Made by a program: the position numbers and the translations under genes. Positions 8,504 through 16,383 of a stretch of 64,000 bases of DNA are shown here, piece after piece; positions within the stretch are counted from its first letter, which is position 1, and each line of letters begins with the position of its first letter. The DNA lies in the NCBI RefSeq assembly GCF_900111565.1, contig NZ_FOIK01000006.1:1-64000 (forward strand), written 5' to 3'. This stretch comes from Paenibacillus sp. NFR01. Its GTDB lineage: Bacteria > Bacillota > Bacilli > Paenibacillales > Paenibacillaceae. The notes beneath the pieces were generated by a model that was given only the letters and a program-made list of their open reading frames with translations, ran no database searches and was not told where the DNA came from.

Positions 8504-9961
8504 CTACAGCTGCGGGCGCGCTTTATGATGTTCCGTATGCTGTTCGTAGGCATGTGCCACGCGCAGCAGGGTATGTTCGTCAAATTCCTTGCCGATGATT
8601 TGCAGGCCGACCGGCAGTCCATCCGCGAAACCGCAAGGCACGCTGATTGCCGGAATGCCCGCGAGGCTCACCGGAATCGTCAGAATATCATTCAAATACA
8701 TCGTCAGCGGATCTTCCGTCTGCGAGCCAAGCTTGAAGGCTGTCGTTGGGGCGGTCGGTCCGATCACGACATCGTAGTTTTGGAAGACTTCATCAAAATC
8801 CTGCTTGATCAGCGTGCGGACCTTCTGAGCCTTCAAATAATATGCGTCATAATAACCGGAGCTGAGCGCGTACGTTCCGAGCATGATCCGGCGTTTGACT
8901 TCCGGACCGAAGCCGCGGCTGCGGGACTGGTGATACAGGTCAAGCAAACCGCCGCCTTCGTCCACGCGCACGCCGTAGCGTACGCCGTCAAAGCGGGCCA
9001 GGTTGGAAGAAGCCTCCGAAGAAGACAGCAGATAATAAGCGGCGACCGCATATTCGGTATGCGGAAGGGAGACTTCCTCCCAGGTTGCGCCGAGGCTTTC
9101 CAGCACCTTCAGGGCCGCAAGCACCGTGTCACGCACGGCCGGATCTACGCCCTGGCCAATGTATTCCTTCGGCACGGCAATCCGCAGACCCGAGATGTCG
9201 CCGGTCAGGGCGCTCAGGTAGTCGGGAATGTCGACCTTCGCCGAAGTCGAGTCTTGAGCGTCGTAACCGGCGATGGCCTGCAGCACATAAGCCGAATCTT
9301 CGACGGTCCGGGTCACCGGACCGATCTGGTCCAGCGAGGATGCGAAGGCGATCAAGCCGTAGCGCGAGACAAGGCCGTAAGTCGGCTTCAATCCGACTAC
9401 GCCGCAATAGGAAGCCGGCTGGCGGATCGAGCCGCCGGTATCCGAGCCGAGCGCGAAGAACACTTCGCCGGCTGCCACCGCAGCGGCCGAGCCGCCGCTG
9501 GACCCGCCGGGCACATGCTCCAGATTCCATGGATTGCGGACCGGACCGAAGGATGAATTTTCATTGGAGCCGCCCATGGCGAATTCGTCCATGTTCAGCT
9601 TGCCAATCGTCACGGCATCGGCCGCATGCAGCTTAGTTACGACGCTGGCGTCGTAAACAGGATCAAAGTTGGCTAAAAACTGGCTGGCGCAGGTGGTGCG
9701 CAGCCCTTTGGTCACGATATTGTCCTTAATGCCGGCAGGCAGGCCAAACAGCAGGCCGCGCGTTTCACCCGAAGCCAGCTTATCGTCAAGCGCCCGCGCC
9801 GCCGCGCGCGCGCCTTCCTCGTTCAACGTCAAAAAGGCATGAACCTTGGCATCATGCCTTGCGATGGCGGCAAACGCCTCCTCCGCCAGCTCGCTGACGG
9901 AAATCTGCTTGCCGTGCAGCATGTTATGTACTTCGGGCAATCGGTATTGAAACAGGCTCAA
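8504..9961 (-). CDS. gatA: Asp-tRNA(Asn)/Glu-tRNA(Gln) amidotransferase subunit A
   Basis: A 485-residue amidase-signature enzyme that releases ammonia from glutamine for the transamidation. The Ser-cisSer-Lys triad is visible: Lys in GIKDNI, the cis-Ser in the glycine/serine-rich loop GGSSGGSAAAVAAG and the nucleophile Ser in GSDTGGSIRQP. The start is TTG, supported by AGGAGG 7 bases upstream; no better ATG exists. Second gene of gatCAB, 25 bp after gatC. Confidence 0.98.
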   Translation of the reverse strand: MSLFQYRLPEVHNMLHGKQISVSELAEEAFAAIARHDAKVHAFLTLNEEGARAAARALDDKLASGETRGLLFGLPAGIKDNIVTKGLRTTCASQFLANFDPVYDASVVTKLHAADAVTIGKLNMDEFAMGGSNENSSFGPVRNPWNLEHVPGGSSGGSAAAVAAGEVFFALGSDTGGSIRQPASYCGVVGLKPTYGLVSRYGLIAFASSLDQIGPVTRTVEDSAYVLQAIAGYDAQDSTSAKVDIPDYLSALTGDISGLRIAVPKEYIGQGVDPAVRDTVLAALKVLESLGATWEEVSLPHTEYAVAAYYLLSSSEASSNLARFDGVRYGVRVDEGGGLLDLYHQSRSRGFGPEVKRRIMLGTYALSSGYYDAYYLKAQKVRTLIKQDFDEVFQNYDVVIGPTAPTTAFKLGSQTEDPLTMYLNDILTIPVSLAGIPAISVPCGFADGLPVGLQIIGKEFDEHTLLRVAHAYEQHTEHHKARPQL

Positions 9962-9986
9962 CTTTGTTCCTCCTCATCTATAATTC

Positions 9987-10274
9987 TTATTCCAGCACCG
10001 CCGGCACTTTGAAATGTCCGTCCTCGTGGTCCGGCGCGTTCAGCAGCGCGTCCTCCCGTGACAGGCTTTCCTTGACGACATCCTCGCGCATCACATTGCT
10101 GACTTGCAGCACATGGGTCGTCGGTCTGACATTGTCCGTATCCAGCTCGTTCAATTTCTCCGCATATTGTAAAATCGCATTCATTTGTTCGGTAAAGGTC
10201 GCCTCTTCTTCCGGGCTTAGATGCAGGCGGGCCAGCCTGGCCACATGCTGCACGTCCTTGACGGTGATGCTCAT
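9987..10274 (-). CDS. gatC: Asp-tRNA(Asn)/Glu-tRNA(Gln) amidotransferase subunit C
   Basis: A 95-residue GatC, the small belt-like subunit that wraps GatA and GatB and stabilises the complex. Typical sequence: VQHVARLARLHLSPEEE at the start and DNVRPTTHVL in the middle, with the usual length. The ATG has CAGGAGGG about 8 bases upstream. First gene of the operon, with a promoter about 50 bp upstream. Confidence 0.97.
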   Translation of the reverse strand: MSITVKDVQHVARLARLHLSPEEEATFTEQMNAILQYAEKLNELDTDNVRPTTHVLQVSNVMREDVVKESLSREDALLNAPDHEDGHFKVPAVLE

Positions 10275-10324
10275 TGAAATATCCCTCCTGTTTAAAGGGC
10301 TAAAGCGCCCGGATAACTTTTCTA

Positions 10325-10353
10325 ATTATATTGTAGAAGCCTGGACAATTCAA
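10325..10353 (-). promoter_or_regulatory. gatCAB promoter
   Basis: TTGAAT (10353-10348), 17-bp spacer, perfect TATAAT (10330-10325) on the minus strand, just downstream of the terminator of the preceding gene and upstream of gatC. Confidence 0.75.
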
Positions 10354-10368
10354 TGCGCGGAGCACAAC

Positions 10369-10391
10369 AAAAAAGCCGGCATTCGCCGGCT
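10369..10391 (-). terminator. Terminator after the 127-residue unknown gene
   Basis: AGCCGGC/GCCGGCT hairpin with a 4-base loop followed by a run of T on the minus strand, 24 bp after the stop codon of the upstream gene. Confidence 0.88.
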
Positions 10392-10414
10392 CTACTTATC
10401 ATATGAGATATTTC

Positions 10415-10798
10415 TTAAATCCACGCGCGCAGATTCACCTGCTTGATGAACTCCGCCTGGGACATGCTTTCTTTGGTGGTCTTCTCTGTCTCTTCCTCAA
10501 CGGTTTGCTCGCCGTTCATCAGATGATGGAACAGCTTCTCATTGTGCGTAAACAAGGCATAATCGATCAGCGCTTCATGCGTTGCCCGTTCAGCCTCGGC
10601 TTCCAGCAATTGTTCCTCCGCCTCGACATCCTCCGCGGTAACGTAAAAATTACGGTTCGCTTGAGGTACGCGAATAACATAATCAAACGCGTTGTCAGGA
10701 TTGCGGTCGTATGCAATCAGATAGCCATAGTCTCCGATAGGAAGACTCTGTTCAAAAGCGTCCGCGACAATGACAATTTTCTCCCCTAAACGCAGCAT
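10415..10798 (-). CDS. Uncharacterised acidic protein, 127 residues
   Basis: I do not recognise a named family. The first half (about 1-60) is beta-rich with a KIVIVADAF...GYLIAYDRNPDNAFDYVIRVP pattern, and ends in YVTAEDVEAEEQLL; the second half is a charged helix region rich in Glu. No signal peptide, membrane helix or catalytic motif is evident, so it is probably cytosolic. GGGAGG precedes the ATG by about 7 bases. It lies between the sigY operon and gatCAB with its own terminator, so it is likely a single-gene unit. The good ribosome site and terminator make a real gene likely. Confidence 0.7.
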   Translation of the reverse strand: MLRLGEKIVIVADAFEQSLPIGDYGYLIAYDRNPDNAFDYVIRVPQANRNFYVTAEDVEAEEQLLEAEAERATHEALIDYALFTHNEKLFHHLMNGEQTVEEETEKTTKESMSQAEFIKQVNLRAWI

Positions 10799-10954
10799 CG
10801 TCCTGCCTCCCGACCCCAGAATCTATCATTTGGTCCTGCTTGTTTCAACAGTCTACTAAAAAATAATAGTGCTGTCCAGCAGCGGGAGGCTTGTTCATGA
10901 AAATTTCGCAGAAAATATTCTGAAAATCGAGAGCATTCGGCAGAAAACGCTGTC

Positions 10955-11725
10955 TTATTCCGGCGAATGCTGTCTGCGGACCAGCAGCGCTGCGCCGCCA
11001 ATGCATAGCACAATCAGGAGCACCGCGGAAATAACCGGGCCGGCGATCTTCCCGCCGCCCTCCGTCAACGCCTGTGCTGACAAGCCCGACAATGACGCAG
11101 GCGTCCAGGACAGGGCATGCGGCAGCACGCTATGGGCGACAGCCAGCACTGCCACGGTCAGCAAGGCAAGGCATGCGGCAGCCGGGCCGCGCAGCCAAGC
11201 GCTGAAGAGCAGCGTAAGCGACAGCCCGCAGAGCAGCCAAAGCCCATAGAGCAGAACGGCGGAACCCACTGCGCCGTAATCCAGGCCGCCGATAAGCGCC
11301 TCGGTATAGTAGGCGGCACCGGCGGCACCCGCCAGCAGCGCGGCGGCGAGCAAGGTGAGCTGCGCCGCCCACTTGGCCAGCGCGATGGCTGCCGCGGAGA
11401 GCGGCCGCACCAGCAGCAGCTCGGCGGTACCGCTGGCCCGTTCACCGGCCAGCACGTTCATCGTGCCGAGCGCGAGTACCAGCATGCCGATGGTGCCGTA
11501 TTGCCCCAGCGCCTCCGCCATGACTTGCCCGGCGGCAGGAACGGTATAGCTGTCCAGCAGCCCTGGCGGAACCTCGCCGGCCTGCTTCAGAATCTCCGGC
11601 AAATAATACGCGCTGATCGGCTGCATGACGCCCAGGATCAGAAAGACGATCGGAATCCAGAGCAGCTTGTAGCTGCGCAGCGTCTCCAGCAGTTCCTTCT
11701 TATAAAGAATCCAGCCGTTTCTCAC
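10955..11725 (-). CDS. yxlG: ABC-2 type permease, YxlG-like
   Basis: A 256-residue membrane protein with about six helices, starting MRNGWILYKKELLETLRSYK, the usual beginning of ABC-2 permeases that have a cytoplasmic amphipathic helix before the first membrane span. It overlaps the upstream ATPase gene by 4 bases and would form the exporter with it. Position as the last gene of a sigma factor/small membrane protein/ABC set matches B. subtilis yxlG. Exported substrate unknown. Confidence 0.85.
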   Translation of the reverse strand: MRNGWILYKKELLETLRSYKLLWIPIVFLILGVMQPISAYYLPEILKQAGEVPPGLLDSYTVPAAGQVMAEALGQYGTIGMLVLALGTMNVLAGERASGTAELLLVRPLSAAAIALAKWAAQLTLLAAALLAGAAGAAYYTEALIGGLDYGAVGSAVLLYGLWLLCGLSLTLLFSAWLRGPAAACLALLTVAVLAVAHSVLPHALSWTPASLSGLSAQALTEGGGKIAGPVISAVLLIVLCIGGAALLVRRQHSPE

Positions 11726-12630
11726 GAGCCCACCACCTTCATGAACAAGTCTTCAAGCGTGGAAGAACCGGCTTCGAACTGGAGCAGCGGAATCTTCTTG
11801 CCGGCGGCCTCCTGAAGGACGAATTGCCGCGCCTGCTCCAGGTCGTTCACATTGAAGCTGGCCTGCCCGCCGGTAATCCGCGCTTCAATGACAAACGGCG
11901 CAGCTCCAATCTGCTCTAGCCACCCCTGCGCGCCGCTCTCCACGGTGAGGCGGATGATCGGCAGGCTGTAAGCGGTACGCAATTTAGACAGCGGTCCTTG
12001 CTCGGCAATGGCTCCCTTATTGAGCAGAATAATATCATCGCAGATTTCTTCCGCATCATGCAGCACATGCGTGGAGAACATGACCGTCGTCTCCTTGCGG
12101 ATGTCGCGAAGCAGCTCCATCACTTCCCGGCGGCCGATCGGATCCAGCGCCGACACCGGCTCATCCAGCAGCAGCAGGCGCGGCCGGTGGACGAGGGCTT
12201 GAGCCAGCCCCAGGCGCTGCTTCATGCCGCCGGAGTAACCGGAGATCTTCCGGCGGGCCGCCTCGCCTAGCCCCACCCGTTCCAGCATAACAGCCGCTTG
12301 CTTGTCGGCATCCCGGCTGCTTAAGCCGCTGAGCTTTGCCGCAAAGCTCATATACTCCCGGCCGCTCATCCAGCCGTAAAAGGCCGGCGCCTGCGGCAAA
12401 TATCCGAGCAGTCGGCGGATATCCGCACCGGCCGGAGCGCCGTCAAACCGGATGTCGCCCGACGTCGGCGCGAGCAGCCCGGCAAGCATCCGCAGCGTCG
12501 TCGTTTTCCCGGCACCGTTTGGACCGAGCAGCGCAACGCATTGTCCCGCTTCGATCTCAAAGCTAATGCCGTACACGGAGCGCCGGTTCCCGTAGCTTTT
12601 AGCCAATTGATGAACCCTCAGCAGCGGCAT
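11722..12630 (-). CDS. yxlF: ABC transporter ATPase, YxlF-like
   Basis: A 302-residue ABC ATPase of the ABC-2/drug-resistance type. Walker A is GPNGAGKTTT, the signature is YSGGMKQRLGLAQAL, and Walker B with the catalytic Glu is LLLLDEPVSALDP, followed by the H-loop STHVLHD. The C-terminal 70 residues are a typical non-catalytic extension. The ATG overlaps the stop codon of the preceding small membrane gene (TGATG), implying translational coupling. A longer open frame upstream runs through that gene out of frame and is not used. It pairs with the YxlG-like permease. Confidence 0.9.
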   Translation of the reverse strand: MPLLRVHQLAKSYGNRRSVYGISFEIEAGQCVALLGPNGAGKTTTLRMLAGLLAPTSGDIRFDGAPAGADIRRLLGYLPQAPAFYGWMSGREYMSFAAKLSGLSSRDADKQAAVMLERVGLGEAARRKISGYSGGMKQRLGLAQALVHRPRLLLLDEPVSALDPIGRREVMELLRDIRKETTVMFSTHVLHDAEEICDDIILLNKGAIAEQGPLSKLRTAYSLPIIRLTVESGAQGWLEQIGAAPFVIEARITGGQASFNVNDLEQARQFVLQEAAGKKIPLLQFEAGSSTLEDLFMKVVGS

Positions 12631-12821
12631 CAGGCATCTTTCCTTCCTACAACAAAATAGGCGATACTGCCCAGCATATTGCCAAAGACAATGATAATGA
12701 CCCACAGCCATTTCGGTCCGCGCACCCGTTCCGCCCGGGCCAGCGAGATCAACCCGATAACAGCCAGCAGCAATTGAAGCACAAACAGCGGCAGCAGCAG
12801 CTTCACATCCGCACCGTTCAT
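12630..12821 (-). CDS. yxlE: Small membrane protein, PLDc_N type, YxlE-like
   Basis: A 63-residue protein with two hydrophobic helices and the short PLDc_N (phospholipase D-nuclease N-terminal) motif GPKWLWVIIIVFGNMLGSIAYFVVGRK. No catalytic domain follows. In the B. subtilis sigY operon the equivalent gene yxlE lies at this place and has been described as affecting sigma-Y activity. It overlaps the gene before it by 4 bases (ATGA) and the gene after it by TGATG, so synthesis is tightly coupled within the operon. Confidence 0.85.
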   Translation of the reverse strand: MNGADVKLLLPLFVLQLLLAVIGLISLARAERVRGPKWLWVIIIVFGNMLGSIAYFVVGRKDA

Positions 12822-13069
12822 TCCCGTTCCCCACCTTTCGTTTCATTCCGTTCCGTCTTCAACTTTCTTGCCCTTCTTCGGTCCAGCCATACGACGAACA
12901 GCAAATAACAGATGACCGGCGTAGGCGTGCCCGTAATCCCCCATAACCCCCAGAACCAGGCTTTTCTTCCGCGCTTGCGTGCATCACGGAACAGCAGATT
13001 GCCCTGTATCAGCAGAAAAATGCCCAGACAGATCCAGAACCAAAGCGGCAAATCCTTTTGTTCGTTCAA
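12818..13069 (-). CDS. yxlD: Small membrane protein, YxlD-like
   Basis: An 83-residue protein with two hydrophobic segments (about 8-24 and 40-58) and a basic, charged tail. There is no good ATG: the frame begins well inside the upstream gene. I place the start at TTG (13069), which overlaps the TGA of yxlC as TTGA and lies just after GGAG, so translation is probably by coupling from yxlC. The identification as YxlD comes from operon position (third gene after sigY) and size, not from a recognised motif. Confidence 0.7.
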   Translation of the reverse strand: MNEQKDLPLWFWICLGIFLLIQGNLLFRDARKRGRKAWFWGLWGITGTPTPVICYLLFVVWLDRRRARKLKTERNETKGGERE

Positions 13070-13389
13070 TGCTCCGCATCCTCTCTGCGTTGTCTGATCC
13101 GAGCTGCCGCCGCCACGACAAGCGCCGCGGCCGGTATCAGCGTCTGAAGCGCAACGTACAATACGGGGATATAACCCAGTCCGGCCAGACATGCAGCCAC
13201 GAGAATAAAGGAGAGAATGACGAAGAGCAGCGATTCCCGGCGCTCCCGCCGCTTTCTGCGCATATTCGTTTCGGCGATCAGCCGCATAAAGGCAGCATCC
13301 GAAGGCACCGTCTCATCGAACACCGTGTCCAGCTTCCGCATGTCTTCCGATAGCTTGCGCAGCAATTCATCTTCCGTATTAGAATTCAC
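13066..13389 (-). CDS. yxlC: Putative anti-sigma-Y factor, YxlC-like
   Basis: A 107-residue protein: a charged N-terminal cytosolic part (about 1-50, with TNMRRKRRERR before the membrane) and two membrane helices (about 52-72 and 76-95). This is the layout of the short membrane anti-sigma factor encoded after sigY in B. subtilis, where YxlC holds sigma-Y inactive. The start is GTG, overlapping the sigY 3' end by 11 bases, with AAGGAG about 10 bases upstream, so the sigma factor and its inhibitor are made together. Confidence 0.8.
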   Translation of the reverse strand: MNSNTEDELLRKLSEDMRKLDTVFDETVPSDAAFMRLIAETNMRRKRRERRESLLFVILSFILVAACLAGLGYIPVLYVALQTLIPAAALVVAAAARIRQRREDAEH

Positions 13390-13912
13390 CGTCGCCCAGC
13401 TCCTTTCTCAGTTCTTTGACTCCGGCAGCGACACGCGATTTGGCCGTTCCCGGGGGGATTCCCATGATGGCGCCGATCTCATCGTAGCTGTATCCGTAAT
13501 AATGCTTCAGCAGCACGGCAATGCGCTGGGCGGACGGCAGCCCGGATAAAACGTCCAGCAACTCGCTCCATTCCATGTTCCGGCTTGCGAACTTCCAGCG
13601 GATGTTGCGAAGACCCTGCTCCCTGCGCAGCCAATCGGCTTCCAGCCGCCAGCGCCGTTTCCGGTCGATGTACAGGCGGGTGGCGATCGTAATGAGCCAT
13701 GAGGAGAACGCCGACTGCCCGTTGTACGTGGCTATTTTTTCGATGCAGCGGACCATCGTATCCTGGGTGAGCTCTTCCGCGAGCAGCGGGTCCATCGTCG
13801 CTTTGATTAAATAATGGTGCAGAAAAGAATAATGCTCGCGCAGCAGAACCGAGAGTGCTTCCCTGTCCCCGTTCCGGGCCGATTCAATTCTTTCCGCCAT
13901 ACGATCGCTCAT
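13379..13912 (-). CDS. sigY: ECF-type RNA polymerase sigma factor, sigma-Y-like
   Basis: A 177-residue group 4 sigma factor. Region 2 (about 20-95) contains EELTQDTMVRCIEKI and FSSWLITIATRLYIDRKRR, for core binding and -10 recognition; region 4 (about 120-172) contains the helix-turn-helix YSYDEIGAIMGIPPGTAKSR that reads the -35. The upstream in-frame ATG at 13939 is not used, since GGAGG lies 6 bases before the ATG at 13912. The following genes yxlC, D, E, F and G are in the same order as in the B. subtilis sigY operon, which fixes the name better than sequence alone. A matching ECF-type promoter stands directly upstream. Confidence 0.9.
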   Translation of the reverse strand: MSDRMAERIESARNGDREALSVLLREHYSFLHHYLIKATMDPLLAEELTQDTMVRCIEKIATYNGQSAFSSWLITIATRLYIDRKRRWRLEADWLRREQGLRNIRWKFASRNMEWSELLDVLSGLPSAQRIAVLLKHYYGYSYDEIGAIMGIPPGTAKSRVAAGVKELRKELGDGEF

Positions 13913-13947
13913 GGGCGCCTCCTGCAGGATTACTTTCACGCAATTAT

Positions 13948-13973
13948 TACGAGTATACCCCTCATTTCGTTCA
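13948..13973 (-). promoter_or_regulatory. Candidate sigma-Y autoregulatory promoter
   Basis: Minus strand TGAACG (13973-13968), 16-bp spacer, CGTA (13951-13948), ending about 36 bp before the sigY start. TGAACG followed at 16 bp by CGT is the form expected for ECF sigma factors and close to that reported for B. subtilis sigma-Y (TGAACG, CGTC). It overlaps the 3' end of the small gene upstream. Confidence 0.65.
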
Positions 13974-14183
13974 ATCGTGATTCGAATGATTTTGCAGTTC
14001 CCATAAGCGGCGCCGCCAAGGCTGGATTCCTCCCGTCATTCCGGGAAAATGCCAAAAAAGAACCTCGTTCCCCAAGCGATTGCTCGGCTCTCCGTCAAGC
14101 TTCGCGCTTTCCCGGATGACGGGTTCTTTCCGCTGATACGGCTGAGGGTAATCCATGTAATAGAAGAAGTCCTTCTTTGACAT
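13971..14183 (-). CDS. Small uncharacterised protein, 70 residues
   Basis: A possible small cytosolic protein beginning MSKKDFFYYMDYPQPYQRK, rich in aromatic residues and Pro, with no recognised domain. It is supported by GGAGG placed 6 bases before the ATG and by a good sigma-A promoter about 100 bp upstream; an earlier in-frame start (14225) lacks a ribosome site. It ends on top of the -35 element of the sigY promoter. Could still be chance, but the expression signals argue for a real gene. Confidence 0.5.
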   Translation of the reverse strand: MSKKDFFYYMDYPQPYQRKEPVIRESAKLDGEPSNRLGNEVLFWHFPGMTGGIQPWRRRLWELQNHSNHD

Positions 14184-14286
14184 CTGCGGCCTCCGGCTGG
14201 GGATAGACATAAAAAAAGAACGCAAACCGGGATAAATTCCTCAGTCTGCGTGCTTCGCGATGTAAATGTTACATTTAATTAACGTC

Positions 14287-14315
14287 ATTGTAGCAACTTT
14301 GTAGTCTTTTGTCCA
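14287..14315 (-). promoter_or_regulatory. Promoter upstream of the 70-residue gene
   Basis: TGGACA (14315-14310), 17-bp spacer, TACAAT (14292-14287) on the minus strand. It lies between the metallo-beta-lactamase gene and the small gene and would give a leader of about 100 bases. Confidence 0.6.
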
Positions 14316-14357
14316 TCAAAAATTTCCCGTTTGCCATGCCCGGACCCTGAGGCCCGT

Positions 14358-14990
14358 TTACAGCTGTACGTACGGATTGCGGCTTTTCTCGAACCCGATG
14401 GATGTCCGCGGACCATGTCCCGGATACACTTTGACTTCGTCGTCCAGTCGGTACAGCTTGCCGCGTAGCGAGTTGACCAGATCGTTCTCCCTGCCGCCGG
14501 GAAGGTCGGTACGTCCGACGCCAAGCCGGAACAAAACATCGCCGGAGAACAAATCGTTGCCGCACAAAAAGCTCACGCTTCCGGGAGAATGCCCCGGCGT
14601 ATGCATAACCTTAAAGCTCAGACCAATCAGATTCAGGGTTTGTCCCTCCGCCAAATCGTATTCGGCCGGCTCCGTCGAGATCGGCGGGGATACCTCCGGC
14701 CACATCAGCGAACCGTTTAGTTTGGGACTGGTCAGCCATTCGCTCTCCAGCGGATGGACATAAACAGGACATTTCTTCAATTTGCGGATTTCGTCCACGC
14801 CGCCGATATGATCGAAATGCGCATGGGTCAGCAGGATCGCTTCGATCTCCATGTCGGCCACGGCACGGATAAGTCCGGACGGATTCATGCCGGGATCGAT
14901 GATGATGCCCCGTGAAGGATCGGCGCCGGTCAGGAGATAGGCATTGGTCTGCAGCGGGCCTAAGTTATAGGATCTTACGTTCAGCATCAT
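14358..14990 (-). CDS. Metallo-beta-lactamase fold hydrolase, YqgX-like
   Basis: A 210-residue enzyme of the glyoxalase II-like branch. The metal motif HxHxDH is seen in LLTHAHFDHIGG, further ligands in MHTPGHSPGS, the bridging Asp in FSGDVLF and the last His in YPGHGPRTS. The family includes hydroxyacylglutathione hydrolases; in bacilli, which use bacillithiol instead of glutathione, the physiological substrate of YqgX-like proteins is less clear. The start is ATG at 14990 (a second ATG follows at once), directly after the stop codon of the thioredoxin-like gene, so it is translated as part of a DedA/thioredoxin/MBL operon. Confidence 0.85.
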   Translation of the reverse strand: MMLNVRSYNLGPLQTNAYLLTGADPSRGIIIDPGMNPSGLIRAVADMEIEAILLTHAHFDHIGGVDEIRKLKKCPVYVHPLESEWLTSPKLNGSLMWPEVSPPISTEPAEYDLAEGQTLNLIGLSFKVMHTPGHSPGSVSFLCGNDLFSGDVLFRLGVGRTDLPGGRENDLVNSLRGKLYRLDDEVKVYPGHGPRTSIGFEKSRNPYVQL

Positions 14991-14991
14991 C

Positions 14992-15558
14992 TTATAACCC
15001 GGAAAGCAGGCTGCGCAGCTCGCTGGCAATCACAGCATGCGATTCCGTTCCTTCCCCGTAGGCTTGCCCCATAGCCTTGCGTACTTCAGCGATCCGGCTC
15101 TCATAGTCCGGCGCTTCGCGATCCGGATTCTCCTGTTTGAAGGCGACCATCAGCGATTGCACATGCGCGGGACGCGGTCCCCATTGGCCGAGCACGTATC
15201 CGCCGGTATCGGCAACAATGACGATCGGAACCGATCTGCCTCCCATCGTCAGGAAGTCATCCATTAAGTCCTGGTTGTCTTCCAGAATCAGCACCTCTGT
15301 CTTGATGCCGGCAGTCTCGAGAATACGGAACACAACCGGTACATTGCGCACCACATCGCCGCACCAGTCGGCCGCCAGAATCAGGACCCGCAGATCATCG
15401 CGGTGGTTCAAGCTCTCAAAAAAGGCTTTGTCCTCTTCATTCTCCCAGGCAAACCGTTCATACCAGGATTCGAAGGCCTGCTGGTTTTGGGTCATGCTTT
15501 CCACGAACTGGCGGGGCGTCAGCCCTTGGCCGAATTTGTGGGCTACATTCTTTTTCAT
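14992..15558 (-). CDS. Thioredoxin-fold protein without CXXC (Thioredoxin_9 type)
   Basis: A 188-residue cytosolic protein with a thioredoxin fold in its centre: LRVLILAADWCGDVVRNVPVVF is the active-site helix and GGRSVPIVIVAD supplies the conserved cis-Pro. The active site reads WCGDV, so the second Cys of the usual WCGPC is missing and ordinary dithiol exchange is not possible; a single-Cys function, for example with a low-molecular-weight thiol, remains open. The ATG overlaps the stop of the upstream DedA gene (ATGA) and has AAAGGAAG before it. Confidence 0.8.
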   Translation of the reverse strand: MKKNVAHKFGQGLTPRQFVESMTQNQQAFESWYERFAWENEEDKAFFESLNHRDDLRVLILAADWCGDVVRNVPVVFRILETAGIKTEVLILEDNQDLMDDFLTMGGRSVPIVIVADTGGYVLGQWGPRPAHVQSLMVAFKQENPDREAPDYESRIAEVRKAMGQAYGEGTESHAVIASELRSLLSGL

Positions 15559-16169
15559 ACGCCGCTTCCTTTCTTCTTGGATTTGTACCATTTGAATAAA
15601 AAGTATACGATAATGAGCGCGATGGCGCCTAGAATAATCTCATGGGTATATGTTGCCGCAACTTCGTCAATGGTCTCCCATTTATCGCCGAGCGTGTAGC
15701 CAAGGTATACGAAAAGCGCACTCCACGGAATGACTGCAAGCGTAGTCAGCAGCGTGAACTTGCCCAGCGGCATGCGGGAAATTCCCGCGGGAACCGAAAT
15801 GGCATGGCGGACAACCGGAATAAAGCGCGCCGTAAAAATAACGCCTGTTCCGTATTTGTTGAACCACTCTTCGGAATGATCGATATGTTTTTTGGAGATA
15901 AAAATATATTTGCCGTAACGTTCAAGCACCGGCCTGCCGCCATAACGTCCGATCCAGTAGACAAAAATTTGGGCGATAACCCCGCCTACCGTACCGAATG
16001 CAACCGCTCCGAAAAAATTGATATCTCCCTGCGATACCAGATAACCGCCGTATGCGAGCACAATCTCACTCGGAATCACCTCGATCATGAGTCCAATCAT
16101 AATTCCGAAGTATCCGAGGCTTTGGATCCACTCAAACAATTGCGAGACGATATCTGAAAAAAAATGCAA
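15555..16169 (-). CDS. DedA-family membrane protein
   Basis: A 204-residue polytopic protein with the DedA/VTT signature: a re-entrant loop near the N-terminus (IEVIPSEIVLAYGGYLVSQG), the GGVIAQIFVYWIGRYGG segment, and FTARFIPVVRHAISVPAGISRM, the conserved F-x-R-x-x-P...R...G motif of proton-coupled DedA proteins. Members are thought to flip undecaprenyl phosphate or phospholipids and to help keep the proton motive force. GGAGGAGGAG stands about 10 bases before the ATG. First gene of a three-gene operon. Confidence 0.9.
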   Translation of the reverse strand: MHFFSDIVSQLFEWIQSLGYFGIMIGLMIEVIPSEIVLAYGGYLVSQGDINFFGAVAFGTVGGVIAQIFVYWIGRYGGRPVLERYGKYIFISKKHIDHSEEWFNKYGTGVIFTARFIPVVRHAISVPAGISRMPLGKFTLLTTLAVIPWSALFVYLGYTLGDKWETIDEVAATYTHEIILGAIALIIVYFLFKWYKSKKKGSGV

Positions 16170-16317
16170 CAGCAGCTCCTCCTCCCGTAAAATTTGCGAA
16201 AGTTCGGCTTTTCGGCCCGATAATCAGGGTCTTTGCCGCTCTCGCTCTATTTATCCAGCTTCTCCTAGCCTATTCTAGCATATGCGGGGTTACGACTTCT
16301 ACTTGGGTCAAACCGCA

Positions 16318-16370
16318 TTGACAGCCAAACCCGTTCGGACTATTGTATATTTAGATAATTGTTTAAATAT
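16318..16370 (+). promoter_or_regulatory. sdpRI promoter and candidate SdpR operator
   Basis: TTGACA (16318-16323), 17-bp spacer, TATTGT (16341-16346): a near-consensus sigma-A promoter. Starting at the base after the -10 is an inverted repeat ATATTTA (16347-16353) / TAAATAT (16364-16370) with a 10-bp centre, placed over the expected transcription start. This is a likely operator for the ArsR-type repressor encoded directly downstream. Confidence 0.7.
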
Positions 16371-16383
16371 CGAAGGGTTGGTG

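Noticed and set aside
13379..13939. Longer sigY form starting at 13939
   Set aside because: The ribosome site GGAGG lies inside the extra codons and serves the ATG at 13912.
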